The translations under genes were made by a program, and so were the position numbers. Positions 16,747 through 26,110 of a DNA stretch of 64,000 nucleotides are shown one piece after another. Position 1 is the first letter of the stretch, and each line of letters opens with the position of its first letter. The stretch spans positions 111,421-175,420 of the forward strand of contig CALCYQ010000001.1 in NCBI GenBank assembly GCA_937906385.1. Reading direction: 5' to 3'. The notes beneath the pieces were generated by a model. It ran no database searches and had not been told where the DNA came from. It worked only from the letters and a program-made list of their open reading frames with translations. Source of the stretch: an uncultured Candidatus Saccharibacteria bacterium (GTDB taxonomy: Bacteria; Patescibacteriota; Saccharimonadia; Saccharimonadales; Saccharimonadaceae).

Positions 16747-16752
16747 ATTATA
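16747..16752 (-). promoter_or_regulatory. -10 element, leaderless start
   Basis: Extended TGC TATAAT on the minus strand ends 6 nt before ATG 16740. Confidence 0.6.
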
Positions 16753-16816
16753 GCATGGCTTAACAGAGATTAAACTTATGCTTTGCTACGCGTGAATTGA
16801 CTGTTAATGTGGGCGC

Positions 16817-18283
16817 ATGATTAAGTATCGCGAAATTAGCCGGAAGAAAATTCATATTTCTTTTTTGCCGCTCGGGCTTTGTGTCGGGTTTTTGGCAGGC
16901 GTTTTGTTATCTATGACTCTAGCCTGGTTTCTCGATTGACCATGGTTGTTTGCCGCGCTCGCAGCTATTATTATCGCTGCCGTTCTGAAGGGAATTGGTC
17001 GGATTGCGTTTGCGTTAGCGGCCGGCGTGCTTTGCGGCATTTGCCGTTTTCCGTGGCAAAATGCCGATTTGCTCCAAGCGCAGTATTATTACGGTCAAAA
17101 TGTCGTAATTTCCGGCACTGTGGCGACCGCACCGGAGACCAAAGAAAAAGACCTCCGAGTAGTGATTGAGGCCATATCTTTTAATTATAGCACAACCGCT
17201 TTAAAAAGTCAAGTTTATCTGATGATTCCAGCGAGTCAAACAGTGGTAATCGGGCGCTCAGATCGAATTACTGTTCGCGGTGGATTCCAGGAAGGTTTCG
17301 GCAATTACGCCGGCTTTCTATACCGCCCAGAGTTAATTTCAGTGCAGAAACCGCGCCCGCCAGATTGGTCGTGGCAAATTCGGGAGTGGTTCGGCGAAAC
17401 TATCCATGCGCGGCTCGCTCGCGATGAGGCTGGGCTGGCTTTGGGTTACCTTTATGGCGACAAGGCCTCGCTTTCTGATGAACTAAATGAAGAGATTCGC
17501 ACCGTCGGCTTATCGCACCTTATCGTCACTTCCGGTTTTCATCTCGGCCTCATCGTGTCTTTTGCGCGTAAAGTTTTTGGCAAAATCTCGCGCCATTTTT
17601 CGCTTTTTGGCTCGTTCGTGTTAATCTTGGGCTTTATTGCCATTACAGGCTTCAGCGCCAGTATGGCGCGCGCCGGCATCATGTCGATGATTACGCTTTC
17701 TGCTTGGTTGGTTGGTCGCAAACTCCATCCTGCGCGCAGTATTTTCTACGCCGCAGCGATTATGGTTTTTGTGCGTCCGGATTTTCTCACAAATCTCGGC
17801 AGTTTACTTTCGTTTAGCGCATATAGTGGCATTATTTTTGTCGTCCCACTCCTCAATAAATATTTTTACGGCTCAGCTCCGGTTTCGAAAATCGCAGTCG
17901 CCTTTTTCCCGTCGATTGCCGCTCAGCTGATTTGCCTTCCGCTTAATATTTATTACTTCGGTCGCATTCCAATCACGGGGATTCTCGCCAGCATGATTAT
18001 CTCTCCATTAATTGCGCCGACTATGCTCTTAACGGTTTTGGCGGCTTTTTCGCCTTTCTGCGCTAGTGCTACGCAGTTATTTTTGAGCTTACATCTAAAA
18101 ATAATCCATTTCTTTGCTGGCATTCCGTGGGGTTCCGTTGAGACTGACGCTGGAAACTTGCAAGCTTTCTTATTATATCTGCCCATCGTCGCCGTGTTAC
18201 TGTACCTTTTTTGGTGCACCGGTCACCGCTATCGTCCACGATTCTCACCCCTAGAAAAATCGCCAGATTATGGTAAAATATAG
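16817..18283 (+). CDS. comEC: ComEC/Rec2 DNA-uptake channel with in-frame TGA at codon 41
   Basis: A ComEC family protein that forms the inner-membrane channel for single-stranded DNA during natural transformation. Reading from ATG 16817, residues 1-40 give a basic start and a first membrane helix ending AWFLD. A TGA follows at 16937-16939 and the same frame continues as PWLFAALAAIIIAA, the second helix, through to 18283. The rest has the DUF4131-like periplasmic part and the competence domain with TSGFHLGLIVSF, GFSASMARAGIMS and many membrane segments. There is no C-terminal metallo-beta-lactamase domain, as in short ComEC forms. If only the part after the TGA is made, it could start at TTG 16946, but no Shine-Dalgarno is visible there. 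The options are a nonsense mutation, readthrough, reinitiation or a base-call error. TGA is a stop elsewhere in the window. Confidence 0.8.
17184..17212 (-). promoter_or_regulatory. Antisense consensus promoter inside comEC
   Basis: On the minus strand TTGACT (17207-17212), a 17-nt spacer and TATAAT (17184-17189) with TGTGC before it match the copies at 5867, 39587 and 54243. It would produce RNA antisense to the first part of comEC, including the TGA region. Confidence 0.5.
18274..18279 (+). promoter_or_regulatory. -10 element, leaderless start of tsaE
   Basis: TGG TAAAAT ends 6 nt before ATG 18286; it lies within the last codons of comEC. Confidence 0.5.
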
Positions 18284-18285
18284 AT

Positions 18286-18690
18286 ATGTTAATCCATTCC
18301 GAACAGGAAATGCTTGATTTTGGTCAAAAATATGGCGAGACGCACCCGGCGCCTCTAGTTTTGGAGCTGATTGGCGACGTCGGTGCCGGCAAAACCACTT
18401 TCGTGCGCGGCCTCGCGCAGGGCATTGGCATCAAAGAATCTGTCACTTCGCCGTCCTTCACGATTTCTAAGGTCTATCAAGGCAAAGATGCGTTACTCGT
18501 GCATTACGATTTTTACCGTCTGGCCGATCCAGGCATTATGGAAGAGGATCTTGCCGAATCTATCTCCGACCCGCACGCCATCACGATAGTCGAGTGGGGC
18601 GAAAGCATTCAAAATATCTTGCCGAAAGATCGCAAAATCATCGAAATTAAATACATCGACGAAACCACAAGGGAGCTTATCGAAAAATGA
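18286..18690 (+). CDS. tsaE: tRNA t6A biosynthesis ATPase TsaE
   Basis: A 134-residue P-loop protein that works with TsaB and TsaD in the threonylcarbamoyl-adenosine (t6A37) modification of tRNAs reading ANN codons. Walker A GDVGAGKTTF is at residues 29-38. The switch region TSPSFTISKVY is at about 55-65, HYDFYRLADP follows, and the end has the family motif IVEWGES near 103. The length is slightly below the usual 140-155. The stop TGA overlaps the tsaB ATG by four bases. TsaC and TsaD are not in this window. Confidence 0.93.
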   Translation: MLIHSEQEMLDFGQKYGETHPAPLVLELIGDVGAGKTTFVRGLAQGIGIKESVTSPSFTISKVYQGKDALLVHYDFYRLADPGIMEEDLAESISDPHAITIVEWGESIQNILPKDRKIIEIKYIDETTRELIEK

Positions 18691-19019
18691 AACTCTATCT
18701 CGATACCTCGACGCCAAAGACTATCCTCAAACTCGACGGTCAGACTTACGAATGGGATTCTGGCCGCAATTTAGCGCGCGACTTGCTTAAATATATTCAT
18801 GATCGCCTGCAAGAGCAGGGCGCTGATTGGCAAGATTTGACCGAAATAACTTTCATGTCTGGTCCGGGTAGCTTTACCGGCCTTCGCATCGGCGCAACTG
18901 TCGTAAATACCCTCGCGAGCGAGCTAAAAATTCCGCTCTATAACCATCGTGGCGAACGGGTCGAGCTCATTATGCCAGAATATGGCCGTGAAGCAAATAT
19001 TTCTACTCCAAAGAAATAA
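18687..19019 (+). CDS. tsaB: Minimal TsaB-like t6A dimer partner
   Basis: A 110-residue protein with the TsaB core. The start MKLYLDTSTPK matches the ASKHA beta-strand and phosphate-1 region, and SGPGSFTGLRIG (residues 58-69) is the TsaB hallmark. Usual TsaB proteins have 210-240 residues; here the whole second half is missing and the sequence ends soon after IPLYNHRGERVELI. There is no frameshifted remainder downstream: 114 bp later rny begins with its own promoter. TsaB mainly serves as a dimer scaffold for TsaD, so a half-size version may still work, but this is inference. It overlaps tsaE by 4 bp. Confidence 0.8.
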   Translation: MKLYLDTSTPKTILKLDGQTYEWDSGRNLARDLLKYIHDRLQEQGADWQDLTEITFMSGPGSFTGLRIGATVVNTLASELKIPLYNHRGERVELIMPEYGREANISTPKK

Positions 19020-19028
19020 TCTCTGTGC

Positions 19029-19034
19029 TAGAAT
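19029..19034 (+). promoter_or_regulatory. -10 of rny, with about 95-nt leader
   Basis: TGC TAGAAT ends about 100 nt before the rny ATG. This is the longest leader in the first half of the window. It contains an imperfect GC-rich stretch (GTGTACGGCAGTTGTGCGCGC) but no riboswitch that I recognise. Confidence 0.4.
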
Positions 19035-19133
19035 AGATATAGGGGGATTTCAATTAATTATTAACTTTTGATAATCACTTTATATTCGCGTGTACGGCAG
19101 TTGTGCGCGCAGCATAAATGAGAGAGGGAGAGT

Positions 19134-20654
19134 ATGGAATTTCTAGTTCCAGTTATTATTGTGCTGATTGCAGGCGCAGGCGCTGGCGTTGGTGGTTTTT
19201 ATATCTACAACAAGCGCAATGAAAACGGTGGCAAAAACAAGGCTGACGAGCTTATTCGTAAGGCTAAGCACGAAGCTTCCGAGATTGTTTTGAGTGCCAA
19301 AAAAGAGGCCTCCGAAATCAACGATAAGGCCCTTCGCGAAGAGGCTGAACGTCGCAGGGAATGGAAAAAGACCGAGAACCGTCTCGCCGATCGTGAGACC
19401 TTGCTCGATACTAAGCTTGACCAGATCGACAAAAAGTCTGAAAACTTGCGCAAGCAAGAGGGCGAAATCGAAGAGCTCAAAGATGAGGTCCGTGCTATTC
19501 GTACGAAAGCTCAGGAAAAGCTCGAAAAGATTGCTGGCCTCAGCAAGGCTGACGCTAAAGACAAGCTCATGGCGATGACTGAGCGCGACATTAAAGAAGA
19601 CCTTAAGAACCTCATTATTAAAGAGCAAAAAGCCTACAACGATCATATCGACGATACGGCGGAAGCGATGCTCTTAACTGCTATGGAGCGCATGTCCTCT
19701 GAGGTTACGGCCGATCGTACCGTCACCAGCCTCAAGCTTCCAGATGACGATATGAAGGGCCGTATTATTGGTAAGGAAGGTCGCAACATCCAGGCTCTCC
19801 AGCACGCTACTGGTGTTGATGTGCTTGTTGATGATACTCCAGGCATGGTTGTCTTGAGCAGCTTCGATCCAATTCGCCGCCAAGTTGCCCGTTATGCGCT
19901 TGAGCGCCTCATGAAAGATGGCCGCATTAACCCATCTAGTATCGAAGATGCTGTCGCTAAAGCCGAACGCGAAATCGAAAAAGAGGTCGTTCGCGCCGGC
20001 GAAGATGCCGCTCGCGAAGTTGGCGTCATCGGCATCCCATCCGAGATTTTGCATTTACTCGGCGAACTTAAATTCCGCACTAGCTATGGTCAAAACGTGC
20101 TCTTGCATTCTATTGAAATGGCACACATCGCCGGCATGATTGCCGAAGAAATCGGTGCCGACGTCAACACTGCCAAGACCGCTACGCTTTTGCACGATAT
20201 GGGCAAGGCCGTCACGCACAAAATTGAAGGCAAGCATGCCGAAATCGGCGCCGAACTTGCCAAGAAATTCGGCATGAAAGATGAAGTCGTCCACGCCATC
20301 GCTGCGCACCATGACGACGTCGAACCAACCACGCCAGAAGCTATTATCGTTAAAATTGTAGACGCTATTTCCGCCGCTCGCCCCGGCGCCCGCAACATTT
20401 CCGCTGAAAACTTTGCCGAGCGCATGAAAGCCCTCGAGAATGTTGCCACTAGCTTCCCAGGCATCGACAAGGCTTATGCCATCTCTGCCGGTCGCGAGAT
20501 TCGCGTTATTGTTGAGCCGAAGCAGATTGATGATCTTTCCGCCCTTAAGCTTGCTCGCGACATTGCCGACAAAATTGAGGCCACCATGCAATATCCTGGC
20601 GTGATTAAAGTTAACGTGATTCGTGAGACTCGCGCTATCGAATACGCTAAATAA
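19134..20654 (+). CDS. rny: Ribonuclease Y
   Basis: A 506-residue membrane-anchored endoribonuclease that starts decay of many mRNAs in bacteria without RNase E. The N-terminal membrane helix is at residues 3-24. A long charged coiled coil (about 40-190) follows, with repeats such as ASEIVLSAKKEASEI. The KH domain (about 195-260) has DMKGRIIGKEGRNI. The HD domain has HSIEMAHIAG (about 323-332), then LLHDMGKA (about 352-359) and AIAAHHDD. The length is typical (about 510-520). The gene product below begins at its stop codon. Confidence 0.95.
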   Translation: MEFLVPVIIVLIAGAGAGVGGFYIYNKRNENGGKNKADELIRKAKHEASEIVLSAKKEASEINDKALREEAERRREWKKTENRLADRETLLDTKLDQIDKKSENLRKQEGEIEELKDEVRAIRTKAQEKLEKIAGLSKADAKDKLMAMTERDIKEDLKNLIIKEQKAYNDHIDDTAEAMLLTAMERMSSEVTADRTVTSLKLPDDDMKGRIIGKEGRNIQALQHATGVDVLVDDTPGMVVLSSFDPIRRQVARYALERLMKDGRINPSSIEDAVAKAEREIEKEVVRAGEDAAREVGVIGIPSEILHLLGELKFRTSYGQNVLLHSIEMAHIAGMIAEEIGADVNTAKTATLLHDMGKAVTHKIEGKHAEIGAELAKKFGMKDEVVHAIAAHHDDVEPTTPEAIIVKIVDAISAARPGARNISAENFAERMKALENVATSFPGIDKAYAISAGREIRVIVEPKQIDDLSALKLARDIADKIEATMQYPGVIKVNVIRETRAIEYAK

Positions 20655-21448
20655 TGAAAATCTTCAAAAAGAAATTCAGCAAAAAAGCTAAAATCCAAAT
20701 CGCGGTCGGTTCGGCCGTGATTTTGGCGCTTATTATCGCAATAATTGTCGATATTAATTTGCGCGGCCCACTCTATAACTTCGGCGTTTTCTTAGCTGAC
20801 CGCGAACGCGTTAGCGAATTCATCTCTTCGGCGGGTATTTGGGCGCCAATCGTTTATATTTTGATGCAAATCGCTCAGACCGTGCTCGCGCCAATTCCGG
20901 GCGGGGTAGTCGGGCTCGTTGGCGGCTTCCTCTTTGGCTGGTGGGGTATCCTCTGGACGCTCATTGGCTCGACTATCGGCTACTGGATTGTGCTTTGGCT
21001 TTCGCGCCGGCTTGGCCGCCCATTCGTCGAAAAGGTCGTCTCGAAAGAATTGATGGCGAAATTTGACTATCTTGCCAATGATCGTGGCCCGCTCGTTTTC
21101 TTTTTGATTTTCCTTATTCCGGGCTTGCCAGACGATATCGTGATGTATATCGCTGGCTTGTCGCAAATTTCACTCCGCAAGCTGCTCGCGATGGCTACGG
21201 TCGGCCGTCTGCCTTCTATGATTGGTACTAATATGATTGGACACTCTGTTGGTAACGCAGATATTAGAAGCACAATCATCATTACGACTATCTGTGTGTT
21301 AATTTTGGTTTTTGTCGCTATGAAGCGCAACGCTATCATGAAATGGCTCGACCCAAAAAATCCTAAGGCTGATGAGGATATGGATCTTCCGCACGAAAAA
21401 CTCGAAAAAGAAATCGAGAAACAAAAAAACGAAAAGAAATCAGCCTAA
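20654..21448 (+). CDS. TVP38/TMEM64 (VTT domain) membrane protein
   Basis: A 264-residue integral membrane protein of the DedA/TVP38-related VTT family. An N-terminal helix (about residues 15-33) is followed by the VTT core (about 65-190). That core has the reentrant, glycine-rich APIPGGVVGLVGGFLFG, the block IGSTIGYWIVLWLSRRLG, and the LIPGLPDDIVMYIAG motif typical of the family. The C-terminal tail is very charged (KLEKEIEKQKNEKK). Related proteins have been linked to phospholipid scrambling and lipid-carrier recycling; the substrate here is not known. Its ATG uses the last base of the rny stop (TAATG), so the two are probably co-translated. Confidence 0.82.
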   Translation: MKIFKKKFSKKAKIQIAVGSAVILALIIAIIVDINLRGPLYNFGVFLADRERVSEFISSAGIWAPIVYILMQIAQTVLAPIPGGVVGLVGGFLFGWWGILWTLIGSTIGYWIVLWLSRRLGRPFVEKVVSKELMAKFDYLANDRGPLVFFLIFLIPGLPDDIVMYIAGLSQISLRKLLAMATVGRLPSMIGTNMIGHSVGNADIRSTIIITTICVLILVFVAMKRNAIMKWLDPKNPKADEDMDLPHEKLEKEIEKQKNEKKSA

Positions 21449-21486
21449 TTTTATAGAATTTTATTCTGCTCGTGTCTAAAATATGG

Positions 21487-21492
21487 TAAAAT
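21487..21492 (+). promoter_or_regulatory. -10 element at head of surface-structure operon, leaderless
   Basis: TGG TAAAAT ends 6 nt before ATG 21499. Confidence 0.55.
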
Positions 21493-21498
21493 TTAAGC

Positions 21499-22443
21499 AT
21501 GAGCGCTAACGACGCAATTCCTACAGGTGAGGTGGGAAAAGAACAAGAGAACAAAAAGGGCGTTAATTTTGACTCCCCGAACATTACTCACGCATCTGCA
21601 GACGTTTCGGAACCGGTTGTGGATGCTAAAGAAGAGGCTCGCAAGGCTGCCCAAAAGAAGGCCGAAACGGTCGCTATCGATGGAGTTCCGATCGACGAAA
21701 AGGATGTTAAGTATAAATCTGACGATATCGCGAAGGACGGAGGGAAGGATTACTTCGTTAATATCGATCAAAAAGAGGTGCAGCGCCTTGAGCGTCGTCG
21801 CCTAAAGAAGGTGCGCCATCAAGAGCATGTCGCTAAGGCGAAAGAAGACGCAAAAGCGCGCCGAAACAGCATTGACCGCCTTAAATATATTGCAAAATGG
21901 CCATTTGCAAATGTCAAGCGCGGGACTATTACGTGTGCTATTGTCGCATTATTAATCTGTGGCGCTATTGCCGCTTTTATCATTTCTATTCAGCCAAAAG
22001 TTGCCCAAACTCCACCAAACGAGGTACAAGACTTCCTATTTGATGATGCCGACCACGCGAAGAGTATTAGTTCATTCCTAAGCCTTACTGCCGACTATAA
22101 TCCTGACGATGTTAATTCCTATGCCGCTACTTGCCTAAAAATCGAAGAAGAAATCGCAAAGATTGATGAGTCTGACGTTGACACTCTCATTTCGTATAAG
22201 ACGCAATATACGGCATTTATTCTTAGAGGCAGCGACGATATTGAATCGGCGCTAAAGAATTTGGAAGGCTTAGAAGAAATTGCTGAGACCGATTATCAAA
22301 AATCGCTAATCTACAACATGTACATAATAATCGGTATGAAAAAGGGTGATGTGACTATGCAAAATACGTACAACGAAAAGATGCAAAAACTTAACCTTCC
22401 TAGCCAGGAGGAGATAGATGAAGAAATATATGCTCAAGAATAA
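21499..22443 (+). CDS. One-TM protein heading the pilus-like operon
   Basis: A 314-residue protein that I do not recognise. Residues 1-135 are charged and probably cytoplasmic, with coiled-coil-like Lys/Glu runs (VQRLERRRLKKVRHQEHVAK). A single membrane helix (about 142-164, ITCAIVALLICGAIAAFI) follows. The outer part (about 170-314) is acidic and helical and may be a short TPR-like array (YKTQYTAFILRG, ALKNLEGLEEIAE, QKSLIYNMYIIIG). The last 26 bp overlap the next gene, whose ribosome site AGGAGG lies inside this coding region. It could be a membrane platform or periplasmic scaffold for the surface structure encoded downstream; this is only inferred from position. Confidence 0.7.
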   Translation: MSANDAIPTGEVGKEQENKKGVNFDSPNITHASADVSEPVVDAKEEARKAAQKKAETVAIDGVPIDEKDVKYKSDDIAKDGGKDYFVNIDQKEVQRLERRRLKKVRHQEHVAKAKEDAKARRNSIDRLKYIAKWPFANVKRGTITCAIVALLICGAIAAFIISIQPKVAQTPPNEVQDFLFDDADHAKSISSFLSLTADYNPDDVNSYAATCLKIEEEIAKIDESDVDTLISYKTQYTAFILRGSDDIESALKNLEGLEEIAETDYQKSLIYNMYIIIGMKKGDVTMQNTYNEKMQKLNLPSQEEIDEEIYAQE

Positions 22444-25400
22444 AATATCAAATACAATATGCGCACTCTGCCTTTCCTTTTTCTGCGCACTAGTATTTAT
22501 GGTCGGAAATACTTACGCTGGCGCCTGGACTGGCGGCAACGTGGCGAGAGACTGTAGTGCTGTCATTAATTCATATGGCGTAGCCGGTATTGGGTATTCT
22601 CGCCTTGTCTACACCACTGGCACGGGCGCTTGCGCCTGGTCTGGCCTAGGCTGGATCTACTTTGTATACGACAATAATTATACTGGCGATTTAACTATGG
22701 TGCCATCAAGTTCTGGCCAGGGTGGCTACACTACGGTTACGTCTGTTTGTACTAATGCCGAAGAAGGCGAAGGCGGCTTTTGGCATTATGGATATTTACA
22801 ATGGAAATCGGGCATATCTGGTTCTTATAACGGTTATTCATATTCCATTAATGGCATGGCGGCAGTCGGTAATCCTGGGCACGGCTGGGGCGAGGACACT
22901 AACTATAAAAGCACAGAGCGTGATCGTTGGATTGACGGCGCAACGTATAACAATAACTGGGTGCCTGGGTATAGAGGAAGCGCCGTAAATGGAACGCACG
23001 TAATTTCTAAAAATGGAGTGCAGATTGCTCACTCAGTCGAGGGTGCCGACCAAGATTTCGTTTATCAGCGCTACTTAAAATTCCTAGAAAGGCACACGAA
23101 CTACAGCAATAAATGGGACAATGGCTTAAGCGCATTCTGCGACAATAAAGATCACACGGATAGCTATCCTAAAACCGCTAATTACGATGCTGAAATCTCT
23201 GCATCCGTGGGTAGCCGTAGCGGCAACTATGTGGCCGTCAACTTAACTGCTAAAGTTAAGCGTCCATCCGGAGCCGATTTTTATGTAGTTAACGACTACT
23301 CGTTAAGAAATAATTATAATTCTAGTGAAAATAATGGCACTACGGATATCAATGTAGGATACAGCACTGGCAATATCACGCAGACGGTCTGGGTGGAGGC
23401 TCCTGAAGACACGAATACTAGAAGCGTTCAAGTCTGTGGCTACATTTATTATTATTCAACTATCACGAAAGCGAGCGAAAACGCCACGCCGTCAAAAAGT
23501 GGTTGGACCTACAAGCAAGCTTGTACTACAGTAACTATTACTCCATCATCTGGACCAGAACAAAACTGCCCAGAAATGGGTATTACAAATACGCGTTACG
23601 TCGGTACGACTGATGCTTGGATGGAATTTAAGAACAATACCAGCACAAATACGCTCAAGCGCGGCAATACGTCTGGCACCTATTGGGCAAAGCCGGGCGA
23701 CAACTTCCAATTCTCTTATAAGATGTGTGGCGGTTCAGAATTTTCGCGCACATACTCAAATAAAGAACCCGCTAAAGGTTTTAGTGGCAGCGACATTAAC
23801 CCGAAGTTTAATATTTACGGCCAGAACGACGGCAGTAACGATGCCGCATATCTATTTGGCTTGTCAAGCAGTAATCCAAAAACCTATACCGCCGGCACAG
23901 ACGTGAATATGTACAAGTCGGTCACTTCTCCGACGTCAGATAATTACAAATGTGAATATACTGACGGACAAAGACACGCGGCCGGCTACTATCAAGTGCC
24001 TGCCGAAAGTGGCAATAGCTGTCAATCGGCCGCTGTCGCAAAATATTCCGACGTTGGTGGCACCTTTGGTCAAAAAATGACCTTCCGCTATGTCAAAACT
24101 AAGCGTTATGATGTCTATCATCCTCGTACGTGCGGTAACGCCAGGACTGGTTATTACGACTGCTCGTACTATACTTACGGCACGGAGCTAGACTCCTCTA
24201 GTGATCAAACCCTTACCGGTACTGTCAAAGTTCCGTACAACTATGCACTTGCGCCATACGTAAAGCATTCAAACAACAATGGCATCACCTACGCTGGCGC
24301 GTCTTTGAGCACGCAAGCATATATCGCCACTATTCCGCGCGTGAATAAGCAAGTTCAAGACGGGGCATACGCCACAAGGACGAAAGAGACTAGGATTATT
24401 ATTGCGTCATTTACCATGACGGGCAGCAGTTTGCCAATTAATAATGGCGTATCTAGCACCAGCGGCTCACTTAGCGCCAACACTGTATGTAGCGTAGCAA
24501 GCGACAGAAGCTACGGAAACTGTAAGTCGCTTCAAGATTCTAAAGCAGTTCTTAATCAAACGAACGACATGTTGAATGGGTCGTCAGATGAAGATAAGAC
24601 CCTTACTAATGGCGGATCAAACGTGAACGGCGCCGTGTCGGCAGAAGTTCCATATGTAGTTCCTGGCACTAAATTCTGCGTAGCCGTAGGCGTTTCCCCG
24701 GCTGATAGCCACAATACCGGCGACAACCGCCAAATTAACGATACGACTCAAAGTGCGGCACTTTCGAACAATGGCAGCGGTTATCGCGTCGGCCCGCCGG
24801 CTTGTGTTACTGTTGCAAAGAAGCCGACCTTCAGCGTCGAGTCCTCGCAGCTGGTAACTAATGGCAACGTTAAGACCTCAATAACGAATGCTAATAGTAA
24901 TACGTATGGCTCTTGGTCAGAGTACGGCATAGTCGCAAATGGCTCTGTAACTGGCATGGCTTCTGGTGCAGCCTACGCTTACACTAGCCCATATTATGGT
25001 ATTGGCAGCTTCAATATGAACAGCCGGTCTACTAACGCCGGTTTGAGCTCCGCATCGTCTGCATGTATCTATTCTCAGCAGACTTTCGGAAACAGCAGTT
25101 GTGCGCTCGGCTCGGCTACAATAATTAAAAATTCCGTCAATGCTAACGCGGTTCCTGAAAAGGTATATGATCTCTACCACATGACAAGCGCCGAGATGAA
25201 CGAAGGCTATCAACTTAAATTCGGTATCCGTGATATCGCCAAAGCGACACGCTATTTTGGCCAAGGCAATAACCGTGTTAGCATTAGCGGCAAACAATAC
25301 GTCAACTTCTACGCCGGTGGTGAAAGCGCTTGTAAATACGATTCCGATCTCGGCCGCTACGTTGCGCCAGACCCGACTTCGTCTGCATATGCCTATGACG

Positions 25401-26071
25401 AAAATCATAACCGCGTTTCTACGGTCTACTGTACGACTGACGGTAACAAATATATGAAGGTTGTCGGCGATGCCTACTATGGCGGTTCGTCCGGCATCGA
25501 TTATGGTGGCTCGGGCACGTCTGACCTCGACCATACTTATGGTTCACCGCGCACTACCTATCGCAACCCGGTCTTCATCCTTGACGTTGAGGGCACGATT
25601 ATTATCGACTCTGATATCCGTATTAATAACGGCGGAAGCGATAAATTCCAAGCTATCGATCAGCTGCCGACTATTATCATCTTCGCAAAGGATGTTATCA
25701 TTAGCGATACTGTCACTCGTTTGGATGCCTGGATTATTGCCGGCTTAAAGAGTGGAAGCGGAGAAGTGAATACGTGCGGATATAGCCACACGGGGAAGTC
25801 GCTAATTAAGACGGAAGACTTAACCTCTGACAAGTGTACCTCGGCGCTTACAATTAATGGCGCAGTTTATGCAAAGAAAATGATACTTAACCGCACGTTT
25901 GGTGGCGGCGGCCAAAGTGGCGATAATGCCGATACGATCAAGAGCCGCTTCGTTCAGCGCGGTGAGGTCTTCAATCTTCGTAGTGATATCTACTACTGGG
26001 CTTACTACCAGTCGCAACGTAATCGCATCTTGACAACTGTTTACTCGCGCGAGTTGCCGACGAGATACTAA
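22418..26071 (+). CDS. Giant secreted cysteine-containing surface protein (pilus-associated)
   Basis: A 1217-residue protein with a Sec signal peptide: KKYMLKNK, then hydrophobic residues 13-32 and a likely cut after NTYAGA. The mature part is rich in Ser, Thr, Asn, Gly and Tyr, with many cysteines spread as pairs (for instance SVCTNAEEG, VQVCGY, KMCGG, RTCGNARTGYYDC). This suggests beta-rich, disulfide-linked domains. The last 250 residues include a hydrophobic repetitive stretch (VFILDVEGTIIIDSDIRI, TIIIFAKDVIISD) that resembles a beta-helix. No sortase motif or C-terminal membrane anchor is seen. AGGAGG lies 6 nt before ATG. It precedes three prepilins and a PilX-like gene, so a pilus-tip or pilus-bound adhesin of PilY1-like role is a fair inference. 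No homology is claimed. Confidence 0.75.
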   Translation: MKKYMLKNKISNTICALCLSFFCALVFMVGNTYAGAWTGGNVARDCSAVINSYGVAGIGYSRLVYTTGTGACAWSGLGWIYFVYDNNYTGDLTMVPSSSGQGGYTTVTSVCTNAEEGEGGFWHYGYLQWKSGISGSYNGYSYSINGMAAVGNPGHGWGEDTNYKSTERDRWIDGATYNNNWVPGYRGSAVNGTHVISKNGVQIAHSVEGADQDFVYQRYLKFLERHTNYSNKWDNGLSAFCDNKDHTDSYPKTANYDAEISASVGSRSGNYVAVNLTAKVKRPSGADFYVVNDYSLRNNYNSSENNGTTDINVGYSTGNITQTVWVEAPEDTNTRSVQVCGYIYYYSTITKASENATPSKSGWTYKQACTTVTITPSSGPEQNCPEMGITNTRYVGTTDAWMEFKNNTSTNTLKRGNTSGTYWAKPGDNFQFSYKMCGGSEFSRTYSNKEPAKGFSGSDINPKFNIYGQNDGSNDAAYLFGLSSSNPKTYTAGTDVNMYKSVTSPTSDNYKCEYTDGQRHAAGYYQVPAESGNSCQSAAVAKYSDVGGTFGQKMTFRYVKTKRYDVYHPRTCGNARTGYYDCSYYTYGTELDSSSDQTLTGTVKVPYNYALAPYVKHSNNNGITYAGASLSTQAYIATIPRVNKQVQDGAYATRTKETRIIIASFTMTGSSLPINNGVSSTSGSLSANTVCSVASDRSYGNCKSLQDSKAVLNQTNDMLNGSSDEDKTLTNGGSNVNGAVSAEVPYVVPGTKFCVAVGVSPADSHNTGDNRQINDTTQSAALSNNGSGYRVGPPACVTVAKKPTFSVESSQLVTNGNVKTSITNANSNTYGSWSEYGIVANGSVTGMASGAAYAYTSPYYGIGSFNMNSRSTNAGLSSASSACIYSQQTFGNSSCALGSATIIKNSVNANAVPEKVYDLYHMTSAEMNEGYQLKFGIRDIAKATRYFGQGNNRVSISGKQYVNFYAGGESACKYDSDLGRYVAPDPTSSAYAYDENHNRVSTVYCTTDGNKYMKVVGDAYYGGSSGIDYGGSGTSDLDHTYGSPRTTYRNPVFILDVEGTIIIDSDIRINNGGSDKFQAIDQLPTIIIFAKDVIISDTVTRLDAWIIAGLKSGSGEVNTCGYSHTGKSLIKTEDLTSDKCTSALTINGAVYAKKMILNRTFGGGGQSGDNADTIKSRFVQRGEVFNLRSDIYYWAYYQSQRNRILTTVYSRELPTRY

Positions 26072-26098
26072 AAACAAGCAAAAAACATAACGCTAATG

Positions 26099-26104
26099 TA
26101 TAAT
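26099..26104 (+). promoter_or_regulatory. -10 element, internal leaderless start
   Basis: TATAAT ends 6 nt before ATG 26111, so the prepilins may also be transcribed apart from the giant gene. Confidence 0.5.
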
Positions 26105-26110
26105 AAAGAT

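Noticed and set aside
16817..18283. Alternative genetic code with UGA as sense codon
   Set aside because: Several genes here end with TGA in the expected place (rnhA, tsaE, the rimB-like gene, the first gene of the EndoU module), so UGA is a normal stop.
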